Of a DNA stretch of 64,000 nucleotides, positions 1 through 8,473 are shown one piece after another. The notes beneath the pieces were generated by a model that searched no databases, was not told the DNA's origin, and was given only the letters and a program-made list of their open reading frames with translations. The position numbers were made by a program, and so were the translations under genes. Where the stretch lies: NCBI RefSeq assembly GCF_000615945.1, contig NZ_BAMO01000010.1, forward strand, positions 1 to 64,000, read 5' to 3'. The stretch is from Caldalkalibacillus mannanilyticus JCM 10596. GTDB lineage: Bacteria > Bacillota > Bacilli > Caldalkalibacillales > JCM-10596. How positions within the stretch are numbered: the first letter of the stretch is position 1; each line of letters begins with the position of its first letter.

Positions 1-55
1 GACGCTTTGGTTTTGCTGGGTTGGTTGGTTTATGGTCTGATGATTTTTTATCCAT
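1..55 (-). CDS. N-terminal tip of a leftward gene, possibly a class A penicillin-binding protein (partial)
   Basis: Read on the minus strand, an ATG at 55-53 is preceded by an excellent ribosome site (AGGGGGG, complement of 65-71, about 9 bases upstream). The 18 codons inside the window give a hydrophilic Lys/Pro-rich stretch beginning MDKKSSDHKPTNPAKPKR. Such a tail is typical of the cytoplasmic N terminus of bifunctional penicillin-binding proteins, and a PBP1A-type gene lies beside tyrS in several Bacillales. The start is well supported; the identity is only an inference from composition and neighbourhood. Confidence 0.45.
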   Translation of the reverse strand, partial: MDKKSSDHKPTNPAKPKR

Positions 56-212
56 CGTATGTATCCCCCCTAAAATCACTTTATAATTATAGCATAATTC
101 GTGATTAGAAACATTTTTTTAGACATATTATACCACTATCATTCGACATGGATAACTAAATTGTGCATTGACATCTAAGTTCAATCGTGTTAGATTATTA
201 ATTAAATTTTAA

Positions 213-218
213 TATAAT
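213..218 (+). promoter_or_regulatory. Candidate sigma-A promoter -10 for the tyrS T-box transcript
   Basis: A perfect TATAAT lies at 213-218, but its -35 region (about 190-195, TTAGAT) is poor. A second possible promoter sits just upstream: TTGACA at 168-173, 17 bases, TAGATT at 191-196. Either would start transcription just before the T-box leader. Confidence 0.45.
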
Positions 219-225
219 GACAAAA

Positions 226-456
226 ACAATGAATGATGAAAGTAGCTAGTGCCTTAGCTTTTAGAGAGTCGATGGTAGGTGAGAATCGATACTGGGGTTC
301 TAGACGAATTACCATCAGGAGTTATTGTAGTGAATCCATCATAAGTAGCTACAATCGGTGAGAACCGTTATTTTCCTTGAGTGAGAAAAGATTCTTTTCT
401 AACAAGGGTGGTACCGCGATTCAACTCGTCCCTTTTTTGGGGCGGGTTTTTTATTT
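226..456 (+). promoter_or_regulatory. T-box leader (tyrosine) upstream of tyrS
   Basis: The leader carries the hallmark T-box sequence AAGGGTGGTACCGCG at 404-418, which pairs with the uncharged tRNA acceptor end. It is followed by an intrinsic terminator: ACTCGTCCC pairs with GGGGCGGGT at about 424-447, then a run of T. A TAC triplet at 290-292, in the sequence GATACTGG, is the likely specifier codon for tRNA-Tyr. In known T-boxes uncharged tRNA stabilises the antiterminator and lets transcription into the synthetase gene. The specifier call rests on the local motif and the downstream gene, not on a full fold. Confidence 0.9.
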
Positions 457-511
457 TGTTCTGTGTTCCTATTTGGGAGTCAGAGCTGAAGAAAAGGGAA
501 AGGTGATTAAC

Positions 512-1750
512 ATGAGTGAAGAACAAGCATTAACTCTGGAACAGAAACAAGAAGTAGAAAGACAGCTAGAAATTTTAAGAAGAGGAGTTGTCGAAATTGT
601 TCCTGAAGATGAATTTAGAAAGAAGCTGGAACGATCTGTTGCCACAGGAAAGCCTCTTAAGGTGAAGCTTGGATTAGATCCCACGGCTCCAGATATTCAT
701 ATTGGTCATACAGTAGTGATTAATAAGTTGCGACAATTTCAGGATTTAGGTCATCAGGTTCAGCTTCTACTAGGTGATTTTACAGCGAGAGTGGGGGACC
801 CTACAGGAAAGTCAGAAACCAGAAAACAGCTCTCAGAGGAAGATGTTCAAGAGAATGCCAAAACCTATGTCAAACAATATGGTAAAATCCTAGACATGTC
901 CAAAACAGAGCTGCGCTATAACAGTGAATGGCTAAGTAAGTTAAATTTTGCAGAGGTCGTGCAGTTATCAGCAACGATGACGGTAGCGCGTATGCTGGAG
1001 AGAGATGATTTCTCCAAGCGTTATGCAAGCAATCAGCCGATTAGTATTCATGAGTTCTTCTATCCTTTAATGCAAGGGTATGATTCAGTTGCTTTAGAGT
1101 GTGATGTAGAGCTTGGAGGAACGGATCAGAAGTTCAACTTGCTGATGGGCAGACATTTGCAAAAAGAATATGGACAAGAACTGCAAATTGCTATGATGAC
1201 TCCCATCCTTGAAGGGTTAGATGGGGTTCAAAAGATGAGTAAGAGCTTAGGCAATTACATTGGAATTGATGAGGAGCCTAATCAAATCTACGGCAAAGCC
1301 ATGTCGATTCCTGATGAATTGATGGTGAAATATTTTGAATTAGCGACTCCGATCTCTATAGAAGAGTTAAAGGATCTAGAGGAAGGTATCCAAGAAGGAC
1401 GCATTCATCCTCGCGATGCCAAAATGAAATTAGCTAGAACATTAGTACAGCAGTTTCATGGTGAAGAGGCGGCTGAACAGGCAGAAGTGCACTTTAAAAC
1501 GGTTTTCCAACAGAGAGCACTTCCCACCGATCTTCCTGAAGTGAAATGGGAAGGAGAATCGAGCGTTAAGATCATTGATCTCATTACAGAACTAGGTCTT
1601 GTCCCTTCGAAAGGCGAAGGACGACGTATGGTTCAACAGGGAGCCGTTAAGATAGATGAAGAAAAGATAGGGGATATCAATCAGGAGATTACAGTGGTTC
1701 CTGAGATGATCATTCAAGTAGGAAAGAGAAAGTTTGTGAAGATCATATAA
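512..1750 (+). CDS. tyrS: Tyrosyl-tRNA synthetase
   Basis: Charges tRNA-Tyr with tyrosine in the cytoplasm. The 412-residue protein has the class I signatures HIGH (residues 63-66) and KMSKS (241-245), and a C-terminal S4-type RNA-binding domain from about residue 345. The motif context ([24 protein letters not shown]) looks like the second TyrRS subfamily (TyrZ-like) rather than the type usually found beside rpsD in Bacillus. The frame is open from 377, but that part overlaps the T-box terminator. ATG 512 follows GGGAAAGG at the right distance and gives the expected length. The gene is transcribed alone behind the tyrosine T-box and ends at a terminator. Confidence 0.96.
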   Translation: MSEEQALTLEQKQEVERQLEILRRGVVEIVPEDEFRKKLERSVATGKPLKVKLGLDPTAPDIHIGHTVVINKLRQFQDLGHQVQLLLGDFTARVGDPTGKSETRKQLSEEDVQENAKTYVKQYGKILDMSKTELRYNSEWLSKLNFAEVVQLSATMTVARMLERDDFSKRYASNQPISIHEFFYPLMQGYDSVALECDVELGGTDQKFNLLMGRHLQKEYGQELQIAMMTPILEGLDGVQKMSKSLGNYIGIDEEPNQIYGKAMSIPDELMVKYFELATPISIEELKDLEEGIQEGRIHPRDAKMKLARTLVQQFHGEEAAEQAEVHFKTVFQQRALPTDLPEVKWEGESSVKIIDLITELGLVPSKGEGRRMVQQGAVKIDEEKIGDINQEITVVPEMIIQVGKRKFVKII

Positions 1751-1756
1751 GAGAGA

Positions 1757-1808
1757 AGGGGCTTCTACAGAAAGAGTATTTTCTGTGGAAGTCCCTTATT
1801 TTGTTTAC
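1757..1808 (+). terminator. Rho-independent terminator after tyrS
   Basis: A long inverted repeat (GGGCTTCTACAGAAA with TTTTCTGTGGAAGTCCC, 1759-1794) is followed by TTATTTTGTTT. Confidence 0.8.
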
Positions 1809-1906
1809 GTGCGGTAATCATACAAGCCGATTTTTTATCATGTGAATATAGTATAAGATATACACTCTACCTTTCTGAAGTAAGAAAAAGGAGGGATCAA
1901 TTCATC

Positions 1907-2407
1907 ATGCTCATTGGAGTGACCTCTGACACCCATATTCCTACACGGGCAATTCATCTCCCGTCCAAATTAGTTAAAGGATTGAGAGGAGTAGACTTGA
2001 TCATTCATGCTGGAGACTGGGATCATATTCAGGTCTATGATCAACTAAAACAACTGGCTCCCGTTAAAGGAGTTTATGGTAGTAATGATGATGAAAGCAT
2101 TCGGAAACATTTTGATAAAAAAATCATTCTTTCTCTAGGGGATTATAACATAGGAGTGATTCATGGAGATGGTGGGAAGCGCAAGGATACTATCGAAAGA
2201 TGTATTCAGTCATTTGCTACAGAAAGAGTAGATATGATTATCTTTGGTCATACGCATCTTCCTTACTATGCTCGTCATGCTCATACACTTCTTTTTAATC
2301 CTGGCTCCCCGACAAACAAGAAAAAAGGACAGAAGAATTACTCATTTGGGATGATAGAGCTTGGTCCAAAAATAGCAGCTAAACATATATTTTTCAAAGG
2401 GAATTAA
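1907..2407 (+). CDS. YfcE/MJ0936-type metallophosphoesterase
   Basis: A 166-residue calcineurin-like phosphodiesterase of the small YfcE/MJ0936/Vps29-like group, cytoplasmic and probably binding two metal ions. The ordered metal ligands are visible: SDTH near residue 8, GDW near 36, a GSNDD variant of the GNHD motif near 60, IHGD near 95 and GHTH near 115. The C terminus is the typical 'FNPGSPT' block. An AAAAAGGAGGG ribosome site precedes ATG 1907. It stands alone between tyrS and the convergent rpsD. The physiological substrate cannot be read from sequence. Confidence 0.85.
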   Translation: MLIGVTSDTHIPTRAIHLPSKLVKGLRGVDLIIHAGDWDHIQVYDQLKQLAPVKGVYGSNDDESIRKHFDKKIILSLGDYNIGVIHGDGGKRKDTIERCIQSFATERVDMIIFGHTHLPYYARHAHTLLFNPGSPTNKKKGQKNYSFGMIELGPKIAAKHIFFKGN

Positions 2408-2445
2408 TGCTTCAATCAAGGGAACGTGAGGAGCTAATCAAGTAA

Positions 2446-2491
2446 AAAAGTAAAAACCCAGCAAAGACCTATAGGAAGGTTTTGCTGGGTT
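2446..2491 (-). terminator. Terminator of rpsD (minus strand)
   Basis: AACCCAGCAAAGACCT (2455-2470) pairs with AAGGTTTTGCTGGGTT (2476-2491). On the minus strand the hairpin is followed by TTTTACTTTTTT, so it ends the leftward rpsD transcript. Confidence 0.85.
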
Positions 2492-2515
2492 AAAGCTTCT
2501 GAGAAGCGTTTGTTA

Positions 2516-3118
2516 TTAACGAGAGTAGAACTCAACGATAAGAGATTCTGTAATTTCAGCAGGTAGCTCACTGCGCTCTGGGAGACGAGTAAATGTACCT
2601 TCTAAATTCTTCTCATCAAATGTTACGTAGTCTGGTAAGAAAGCACGATTATCTAATGCTTCTTTAATAACATCTAGACCACGGCTTTTTTCGCGAACAG
2701 AGATGACATCGCCCACTTTACAACGGAAAGAAGGAATATCAACCTTTTGTCCGTTTACTGTAACATGACCATGGTTTACTAATTGACGTGCTGCACGACG
2801 AGTACGTCCTAAGCCTAAACGATACACAAGGTTATCTAAACGAGATTCAAGTAAGATCATGAAGTTCTCACCTAGGATTCCTGTACGTTTTCCAGCATCA
2901 TCGAAGATGCGACGGAATTGACGCTCGTTTACTCCATACATATGACGAAGCTTTTGCTTTTCTTGTAATTGAATTCCATACTCACTTAACTTTTTGCGTT
3001 GAGTAGGACCATGTTGTCCTGGTGCGTAAGGACGCTTTGCTAATTCTTTTCCTGTGCCGCTAAGAGAAACCCCTAGACGACGGCTTAATTTCCAAGTTGG
3101 GCCTGTATAACGTGCCAT
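2516..3118 (-). CDS. rpsD: 30S ribosomal protein S4
   Basis: Primary 16S rRNA-binding protein that nucleates assembly of the 30S body and, in Bacillus, also represses its own mRNA. The 200-residue protein begins [16 protein letters not shown] and has a central S4 RNA-binding domain (about residues 90-155, with [11 protein letters not shown] and [10 protein letters not shown]). It lacks the Cys cluster of zinc-binding S4 forms. AAGGAG precedes the ATG at 3118. It is monocistronic and faces left, with a long leader upstream (3119-3325) and a strong terminator downstream. Its position next to tyrS matches B. subtilis. Confidence 0.97.
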   Translation of the reverse strand: MARYTGPTWKLSRRLGVSLSGTGKELAKRPYAPGQHGPTQRKKLSEYGIQLQEKQKLRHMYGVNERQFRRIFDDAGKRTGILGENFMILLESRLDNLVYRLGLGRTRRAARQLVNHGHVTVNGQKVDIPSFRCKVGDVISVREKSRGLDVIKEALDNRAFLPDYVTFDEKNLEGTFTRLPERSELPAEITESLIVEFYSR

Positions 3119-3325
3119 AATAAAAAAACTCCTTCCATTTTTAAAAAGATGAAATGGAAAAATAACAAGTGGTCATTCAACGCTGTGTTCATTTTGTTTT
3201 CACACATCTTCACCCTGATAGCAAGAGCTACGAGATGCACCTCTAGGACAGCCGCATCTATAGAGGAACAAAATGATGAGGGCTCACACATTGACTACCC
3301 AAGCTATCTTTCAATTTATTCACAA
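3119..3325 (-). promoter_or_regulatory. Probable S4-responsive leader of rpsD
   Basis: About 200 untranslated bases separate the predicted start of transcription from rpsD. The minus-strand RNA is rich in potential pairing and includes a long GTGTGAGCCCTC / GAGGGCTCACAC-type segment near 3275-3295 and matching CCTCTA/TAGAGG arms near 3240-3266. In Bacillus, S4 binds such a leader to repress translation. The role here is inferred from gene identity, leader length and structure; I have not matched it to a covariance model. Confidence 0.5.
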
Positions 3326-3330
3326 ATTAT

Positions 3331-3360
3331 ATTTTATCTTTAATTAGAATATAAAGTCAA
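3331..3360 (-). promoter_or_regulatory. Sigma-A promoter of rpsD (minus strand)
   Basis: On the minus strand TTGACT (3360-3355), an 18-base spacer and TAAAAT (3336-3331) match the sigma-A consensus and point at the rpsD leader. Confidence 0.6.
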
Positions 3361-3411
3361 GTCGATTCTTATACAAAAAGAGTTTTTTCTATATTAAATA
3401 GAAACAAAAAT

Positions 3412-3441
3412 GTTACAATCATTACCGATATGAATTATAAT
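3412..3441 (+). promoter_or_regulatory. Sigma-A promoter of dgcP
   Basis: GTTACA (3412-3417), 18 bases, then a perfect TATAAT (3436-3441), about 65 bases upstream of the chosen start codon. Confidence 0.6.
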
Positions 3442-3506
3442 ATGAGTAGATACTTTACCTAGTTAATTAAATGAAGGGTCTATTAATTTCAAGAAGGAGT
3501 ATAGCT

Positions 3507-5273
3507 ATGAATGCTCAGATGGAACAGTTTATACAACAATTTATAGACCAAGAGCAATTGCATACTAGAACTTTTACTTTTTCTGAATCTCTTCTTTTTT
3601 TGATCATCAATGAACAAGTTTTTACTCCTTCGAACTCATCTTCAGCTCACATGGGGATACATAAGTCATCATTGCTTGAATTACATCAGCAGATTAGCCA
3701 TATGAGGGAGGATGGATTTAAGATTCAGTTCGAGATGGAGATGAATGAAGGGAGCAAAGAACATGTTACCATTGGGGTATTATGTTCTCCACAGGAAGTA
3801 AGTCATAGAGAGCAACAGATCATTAGAGCCTATTTAGAAAGTATAAAACGTGCGCTTTTAACTATATTACAATGTGAAAATAAAAGAATAAAACATGAGA
3901 TTTTGTTTGACTTGAGTAAAAAAATCCTCTCATCAATTGATGTGGATCAAGTGCTGTGTGTGGTCGATTCTAGTGCCAAAGAACTTTTTTCAGACTATGA
4001 CACCTTTATTTGGTTATCTCATGATTATAATCAGCATTTTCCTGTGAAATACTTAAATTTTAAGCAGGAGGCACGCGATTATAATACGGAAGCCTATATT
4101 CATGGTGAGATTCTGTTTTATCACTTGGAAGGAAAGAGAGCCTTATCTGTTCCGTTAAGAGGTAAGCAAGGGAGCTATGGAGTCCTCCAGCTTCTCTCTT
4201 TGGTGGAACAGGCAACAGATCCCGATAAAGAGGTTCTTTCTCTTATCGCAGATACCGTTGGGGTGGCTCTAGAGAATGCGCAGCTTTTCCAGCAATCCAA
4301 GCAATTAATTAATGAACTTAGGTTAATTACGGAAACCTCAGAACAACTGAGCCGTTCTTTAAATGTGGATGATAATGTAGACTTTGTTATCTCCAAGATC
4401 AATGAAATGCTTCGACCAGAATGTATTTATTTCTTAAGCTATCAAAACAATAAGAATAAATATAGGGTACTTGCCAGCACTAATCCTCAAACGAAGGAAG
4501 AAGTTCTGGAGCTAAAGGAGAATACGCTGATCCAAGAGGTGCATGAAACAGAAGAGCCTTACATTGCTTTTTGTCCAGAGCAGCCTGAAAAGAAGCTATT
4601 TGGAGAGCAGGAACCCCTTTCTTATTCTTCTTTAGTGATCGTCCCAATGCTAAATAATAATACAGTGATCGGTCAGATCATTCTTACTCATTCACAGGCG
4701 AATTATTTTTCCTATAATGAATTTCGCTTGCTTAAAACCTTTGTTCATCATGCCTCATTCTCTTTTGTCAATTCGTTTTTGCATGAAGATCTCAATCGTT
4801 TTGTTATCACAGATACGCTGACAAGATTATTTACACGACATTATTTAGACCAAAAAATCATGCTTTCTCAGCAAAAAGATCTTTATGGTTCCTTTATCCT
4901 GATTGATATCGATAATTTTAAAAAGGTCAATGATTCTTTTGGTCATCAAGTAGGGGATGACATTCTTATTCAGGTTGCCAATGTGATGAAATCAAGCATT
5001 CGTGAAGTTGACATTGCTTCACGCTGGGGAGGAGAGGAGTTAGCTATCTACCTACCCAATATAGATATCTATCATGCCTTTGAAATCGCGGATCGAATTA
5101 GGGAAAGGGTTAATCTGGAAACGAGTCCAGGTGTGACGATTTCCTGTGGTTTATCACAGTGGAAAAAGCAAGAAGCGGAGAAATCAACGGAAATTCTTTT
5201 CCAATATGCAGATCAATCCTTATATAAAGCAAAAAGAGAAGGAAAAAACAAGGTGATTATGGTGCCTGAGTAA
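3507..5273 (+). CDS. dgcP: Diguanylate cyclase with GAF domains (DgcP/YtrP-like)
   Basis: Predicted cytoplasmic enzyme making the second messenger c-di-GMP from two GTP. The 588-residue protein has an N-terminal sensory region, two GAF-like domains (roughly residues 135-265 and 290-435) and a C-terminal GGDEF domain (about 440-588). The active site is GGEEL, so catalysis should be intact. An RxxD product-inhibition site (REVD) lies five residues before it. The same gene (ytrP, now dgcP) lies between rpsD and yttP in B. subtilis. The frame opens at 3471, but AAGGAG sits just before ATG 3507, which I chose. No membrane segment is visible. Confidence 0.9.
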   Translation: MNAQMEQFIQQFIDQEQLHTRTFTFSESLLFLIINEQVFTPSNSSSAHMGIHKSSLLELHQQISHMREDGFKIQFEMEMNEGSKEHVTIGVLCSPQEVSHREQQIIRAYLESIKRALLTILQCENKRIKHEILFDLSKKILSSIDVDQVLCVVDSSAKELFSDYDTFIWLSHDYNQHFPVKYLNFKQEARDYNTEAYIHGEILFYHLEGKRALSVPLRGKQGSYGVLQLLSLVEQATDPDKEVLSLIADTVGVALENAQLFQQSKQLINELRLITETSEQLSRSLNVDDNVDFVISKINEMLRPECIYFLSYQNNKNKYRVLASTNPQTKEEVLELKENTLIQEVHETEEPYIAFCPEQPEKKLFGEQEPLSYSSLVIVPMLNNNTVIGQIILTHSQANYFSYNEFRLLKTFVHHASFSFVNSFLHEDLNRFVITDTLTRLFTRHYLDQKIMLSQQKDLYGSFILIDIDNFKKVNDSFGHQVGDDILIQVANVMKSSIREVDIASRWGGEELAIYLPNIDIYHAFEIADRIRERVNLETSPGVTISCGLSQWKKQEAEKSTEILFQYADQSLYKAKREGKNKVIMVPE

Positions 5274-5291
5274 ATATTTCCTATAAATATA

Positions 5292-5322
5292 AAAAGAAGA
5301 GTGAAAAGGCTCTTCTTTTTTT
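5292..5322 (+). terminator. Terminator after dgcP
   Basis: AAGAAGAG and CTCTTCTT arms around a short loop, followed by a run of T. Confidence 0.75.
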
Positions 5323-5431
5323 CTAGATTATTCTATATAATAAAGATGTATTATGTTAAGCGCCTATCATGAGCGAGCGTTCAGTCGAAGTTTTTAGAAA
5401 GCGTTTACATATTTTGATGGGAGGTTCGAGG

Positions 5432-6802
5432 ATGAAGAAAGTAAGAATTGGAGCGGGGCAAGGCTTCTATGGTGATACCATTTATGGAGCATTAAATATG
5501 GCGAAATATGGAGATGTTCAATATATAAGCTTTGACTGCTTGGCAGAGCTGACGATGGCTATTCTGCAAAAAGATAAGCAAAAAGATTCTTCAAAAGGGT
5601 ATACCAAAGATATAACTGTTACCGCTAAAAACCTATTACCTTATGTCAAAGAAAAAGGAATCAAGCTCATCACCAATGCAGGTGGAATTAACCCCGAAGG
5701 AGCACGAGATGAAGTCATCAGGATTTGCAAGGAAATGGGCATCGATGGAATTAAAGTAGGAATAGCTACTGGAGATAATATCTATCCCTATTTAGATGAG
5801 TTTCAAGAAAAAGGAATTTCTTTGGCTGATTATGATACGGGTGACGCTTTTACCAAATCAAAAGATGAGATCTTGTTCGCTAGTGCCTATTTAGGTGTTT
5901 GGCCGATTGTAGAATGCTTAAAGCAAGGCGCGGATATTGTGATCACAGGAAGAACAACGGATACAGCTCAGTTTTTAGCTCCCCTTATCTATGAACTGGG
6001 GTGGAAAGAAGACGAGTGGGATCTACTTGCTCAAGGAATTTTGTTAGGACATCTGATGGAATGCTCAGGTCAGGCAACTGGAGGGAACTTCAGTGGAGAT
6101 TGGTGGAATGTACCTGAACTAGAGAAGGTTGGTTATCCTATAGCCGAAGTGTATGAAGATGGAACCGCCTATATCACCAAGCCAGAACAGACAGGAGGGA
6201 GAGTGTCCATTGATACCCTGAAGGAACAATTCTTATATGAGATTCATGATCCAAGTCACTATATTACCCCTGATGTGATTGCCGACTTTTCTGGAACGAA
6301 ATTTGAACAGGTGGGAGAAAATAAGGTAAAGGTATCGGGAGTAAAAGGAAAACCAAAACCGCCGACTTTAAAAGCCATAATGGGGTATTCTAATGGGTAT
6401 ATGGGGCAGGGAATGATAGGCTATTCTTGGCCAGATGCTCTTTCTAAGGCACGCAAGGCAGATGAGATTGTTCGTAAACAAATGGAGTTATACGAGATCC
6501 AAGTGAAGGATATTCATACGGAGTATATTGGCTATAACTCCATTCATGGTCCGCTAGCCACGCCTGTCGATGAAGAACAGCTTAATGAGATTTATTTAAG
6601 GGTGGCTGTGCATACAGAAACGAAAGAAGAAGCCGCTCAATTTGGTAGATTATTCCCTCCATTAGCTCTGAATGGACCTCCTTTCGTCGGTGGATTAGCT
6701 AATATGTTTTCAGTCAGACAGCTCTTGGGTTTGTGGTCGGTTCTTATTCCGAGAGAAGAAGTGGAATCGAAAATAACGACGAATGTTAAGGAGGTTGTCT
6801 AG
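5432..6802 (+). CDS. AtuA-type (DUF1446) acyclic terpene utilisation family protein
   Basis: A 456-residue protein of the DUF1446/AtuA family, named for a Pseudomonas gene needed for citronellol/geraniol catabolism whose exact reaction is unknown. N-terminal marks are RIGAGQGFYGD and the TNAGGINPEG block near residue 85; a glycine-rich QATGGNFSG segment lies near residue 225. The frame opens at 5369, but GGGAGG at 5419-5424 places the start at ATG 5432. It is followed at once by a separate small gene for the C-terminal domain, and then by a PLP lyase. In this context it may act in amino- or keto-acid catabolism rather than terpene use; that is inference. Confidence 0.8.
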   Translation: MKKVRIGAGQGFYGDTIYGALNMAKYGDVQYISFDCLAELTMAILQKDKQKDSSKGYTKDITVTAKNLLPYVKEKGIKLITNAGGINPEGARDEVIRICKEMGIDGIKVGIATGDNIYPYLDEFQEKGISLADYDTGDAFTKSKDEILFASAYLGVWPIVECLKQGADIVITGRTTDTAQFLAPLIYELGWKEDEWDLLAQGILLGHLMECSGQATGGNFSGDWWNVPELEKVGYPIAEVYEDGTAYITKPEQTGGRVSIDTLKEQFLYEIHDPSHYITPDVIADFSGTKFEQVGENKVKVSGVKGKPKPPTLKAIMGYSNGYMGQGMIGYSWPDALSKARKADEIVRKQMELYEIQVKDIHTEYIGYNSIHGPLATPVDEEQLNEIYLRVAVHTETKEEAAQFGRLFPPLALNGPPFVGGLANMFSVRQLLGLWSVLIPREEVESKITTNVKEVV

Positions 6803-6803
6803 G

Positions 6804-7163
6804 ATGCCATTGATTCAATTGAGATATGTGGCTCAAGCTCGTTCAGGAGACAAAGGGAATACGTGTGATCTTGGCTTGTTTGCCAAAACAGCTCAAATGT
6901 ACGAAGTGTTCAAACGGGAGGTAACAGCAGAGCGGGTGAAAGAACATTTCTCTACTCTCGTGGAAGGAAATGTCGAGCGTTATGAGGTGGATTCAATCTA
7001 TGGTCTTAAATTTGTTTTAGAGGATGCCTTAGGTGGAGGAGCGCCTTCATCTCTTAGAACAGATAATTTAGGAAAGTCATTCGGCTCTAATTTACTAAGA
7101 ATGAAAATAGAAGTACCCAATGAATTAATTACCCAGGAGCATTGCGTCAAGCTGCCCTCATAA
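6804..7163 (+). CDS. AtuA-like C-terminal ferredoxin-fold subunit
   Basis: A 119-residue protein corresponding to the C-terminal AtuA-like domain (about 100 residues) that is fused to the DUF1446 domain in many Proteobacteria. The RYVAQARSGDKGNTCDLG start and the conserved GGGAPSSLRTD loop are characteristic. AAGGAGG lies inside the end of the upstream gene, so ATG 6804 is a clear start, one base after the upstream stop codon. The two products presumably form one enzyme. The spacing implies coupled translation. Confidence 0.8.
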   Translation: MPLIQLRYVAQARSGDKGNTCDLGLFAKTAQMYEVFKREVTAERVKEHFSTLVEGNVERYEVDSIYGLKFVLEDALGGGAPSSLRTDNLGKSFGSNLLRMKIEVPNELITQEHCVKLPS

Positions 7164-7244
7164 GACATATACTTTTATACAGATATTTGATCAAGAAAAA
7201 TGGAATAAAAAAATCATGATACTTTAAACAAAAGGATGGAAAAT

Positions 7245-8375
7245 ATGATGAAGGAACAACATGGTTCTTTAACTCCCCCAATCTACCAAACCTCTACATT
7301 TGTCTTTCCAAATGCAGAAGCAGGAGAAGCTCGCTTTGCTGGTGAGGAGAGCGGATATATTTATACACGATTAGGCAACCCGACATTAGCGATCTTTGAG
7401 GAGCAAATGGCGGCTTTAGAAGGAGCAGAAGCAGGGCTTGCATTTGGTTCAGGAATGGGTGCAGTTTCTGCTGTTATTATAGGCTTGGTGAAAAGCGGTG
7501 ATCACCTCGTTTGCTCCGAAGGGATGTACGGTTGTACTTTTGGTTTGATTAGTATGCTGAAAGAGAAATTTAATGTGGAGTTTACTTTGGTTGATATGAC
7601 AAATCTTGAAAAGGTGAAAGAAGCTATTAGGCCGGAAACCAAGCTTCTTTATATAGAAACACCCATAAATCCAACAATCAGAGTGGTAGATTTAAAAGCA
7701 ATTTCATCCTTAGCGAAGGAACATAACATGACAACAGTGGTTGATAATACATTTTTAAGTCCCTATTTACAACGTCCTATCGAGCTAGGTTGCGATGTTG
7801 TTTTACACAGTGCCACTAAATATATTGGAGGGCATGGAGATGTCATCGCGGGCGTGGTCTGTGGTTCGAAAGAATATATTACTGATTTAAAAAGAACGTC
7901 GCTAAAGGATATTGGGGCTGTTTTAAGTCCTTTTGATGCTTGGTTATTAATCAGAGGACTGAAAACCCTTCCGATTCGAATGGAGCAGCATTCAGCTTCA
8001 GCGCTAAAAGTAGCTGAGTTTTTAGAAATGCATGAAAAGGTTACAGCCGTATATTATCCTGGTCTACCAAGCTTTGCGCAGTATGAATTAGCAAAAGAGC
8101 AGATGAATGGCTCTGGAGGTGTCATTAGCTTTGAATTGGCAGGAGGAAAGAAAGAGGCTCAGGAGTTTATCAATCGTTTAAACATGATTCAAATTGCCGT
8201 TAGCTTAGGCGACGCTGAATCTCTTATCCAGCATCCAGCTTCGATGACTCATGCTTGTATTCCAAAAGAGGAAAGAGAGCGAATGGGGATCATTGACTCC
8301 TTGATACGCCTTTCCGTAGGATTAGAAGAAGTGGAAGAAATTATCAATGATCTGAAACAGGCGCTCGAGGGATAG
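7245..8375 (+). CDS. PLP-dependent trans-sulfuration family lyase, probably methionine gamma-lyase
   Basis: Cys/Met metabolism PLP enzyme (fold type I), cytoplasmic, 376 residues. The PLP lysine lies in HSATKYIGGHGD. Other family blocks are SLTPPIYQTSTF, YTRLGNPT and ETPINPT. The combination resembles methionine gamma-lyase (methionine to methanethiol, ammonia and 2-oxobutyrate) more than cystathionine gamma-lyase; substrate choice is inferred. The frame opens at ATG 7236, but AAAGG abuts that codon, whereas ATG 7245 has a proper ribosome site (AAAGGATGG). Either way the N terminus is about 15 residues shorter than usual and lacks the common FETxxIHxG opening. It may be co-transcribed with the AtuA pair. 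Confidence 0.8.
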   Translation: MMKEQHGSLTPPIYQTSTFVFPNAEAGEARFAGEESGYIYTRLGNPTLAIFEEQMAALEGAEAGLAFGSGMGAVSAVIIGLVKSGDHLVCSEGMYGCTFGLISMLKEKFNVEFTLVDMTNLEKVKEAIRPETKLLYIETPINPTIRVVDLKAISSLAKEHNMTTVVDNTFLSPYLQRPIELGCDVVLHSATKYIGGHGDVIAGVVCGSKEYITDLKRTSLKDIGAVLSPFDAWLLIRGLKTLPIRMEQHSASALKVAEFLEMHEKVTAVYYPGLPSFAQYELAKEQMNGSGGVISFELAGGKKEAQEFINRLNMIQIAVSLGDAESLIQHPASMTHACIPKEERERMGIIDSLIRLSVGLEEVEEIINDLKQALEG

Positions 8376-8473
8376 GGTTTCGAGCTTCCTTTTTGATTTC
8401 CAGTCACTCCCTCCCCTTTTTTTCACATAACCATGGTAAGATGGGACAGTGAAAAAGAGATGGGAGGGATTAG

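Noticed and set aside
1-108. Plus-strand open frame from the window edge ending near 108
   Set aside because: It would be the tail of an upstream gene, but the minus strand over the same bases has a clear start codon with an excellent ribosome site and a plausible protein tail, which is more convincing.
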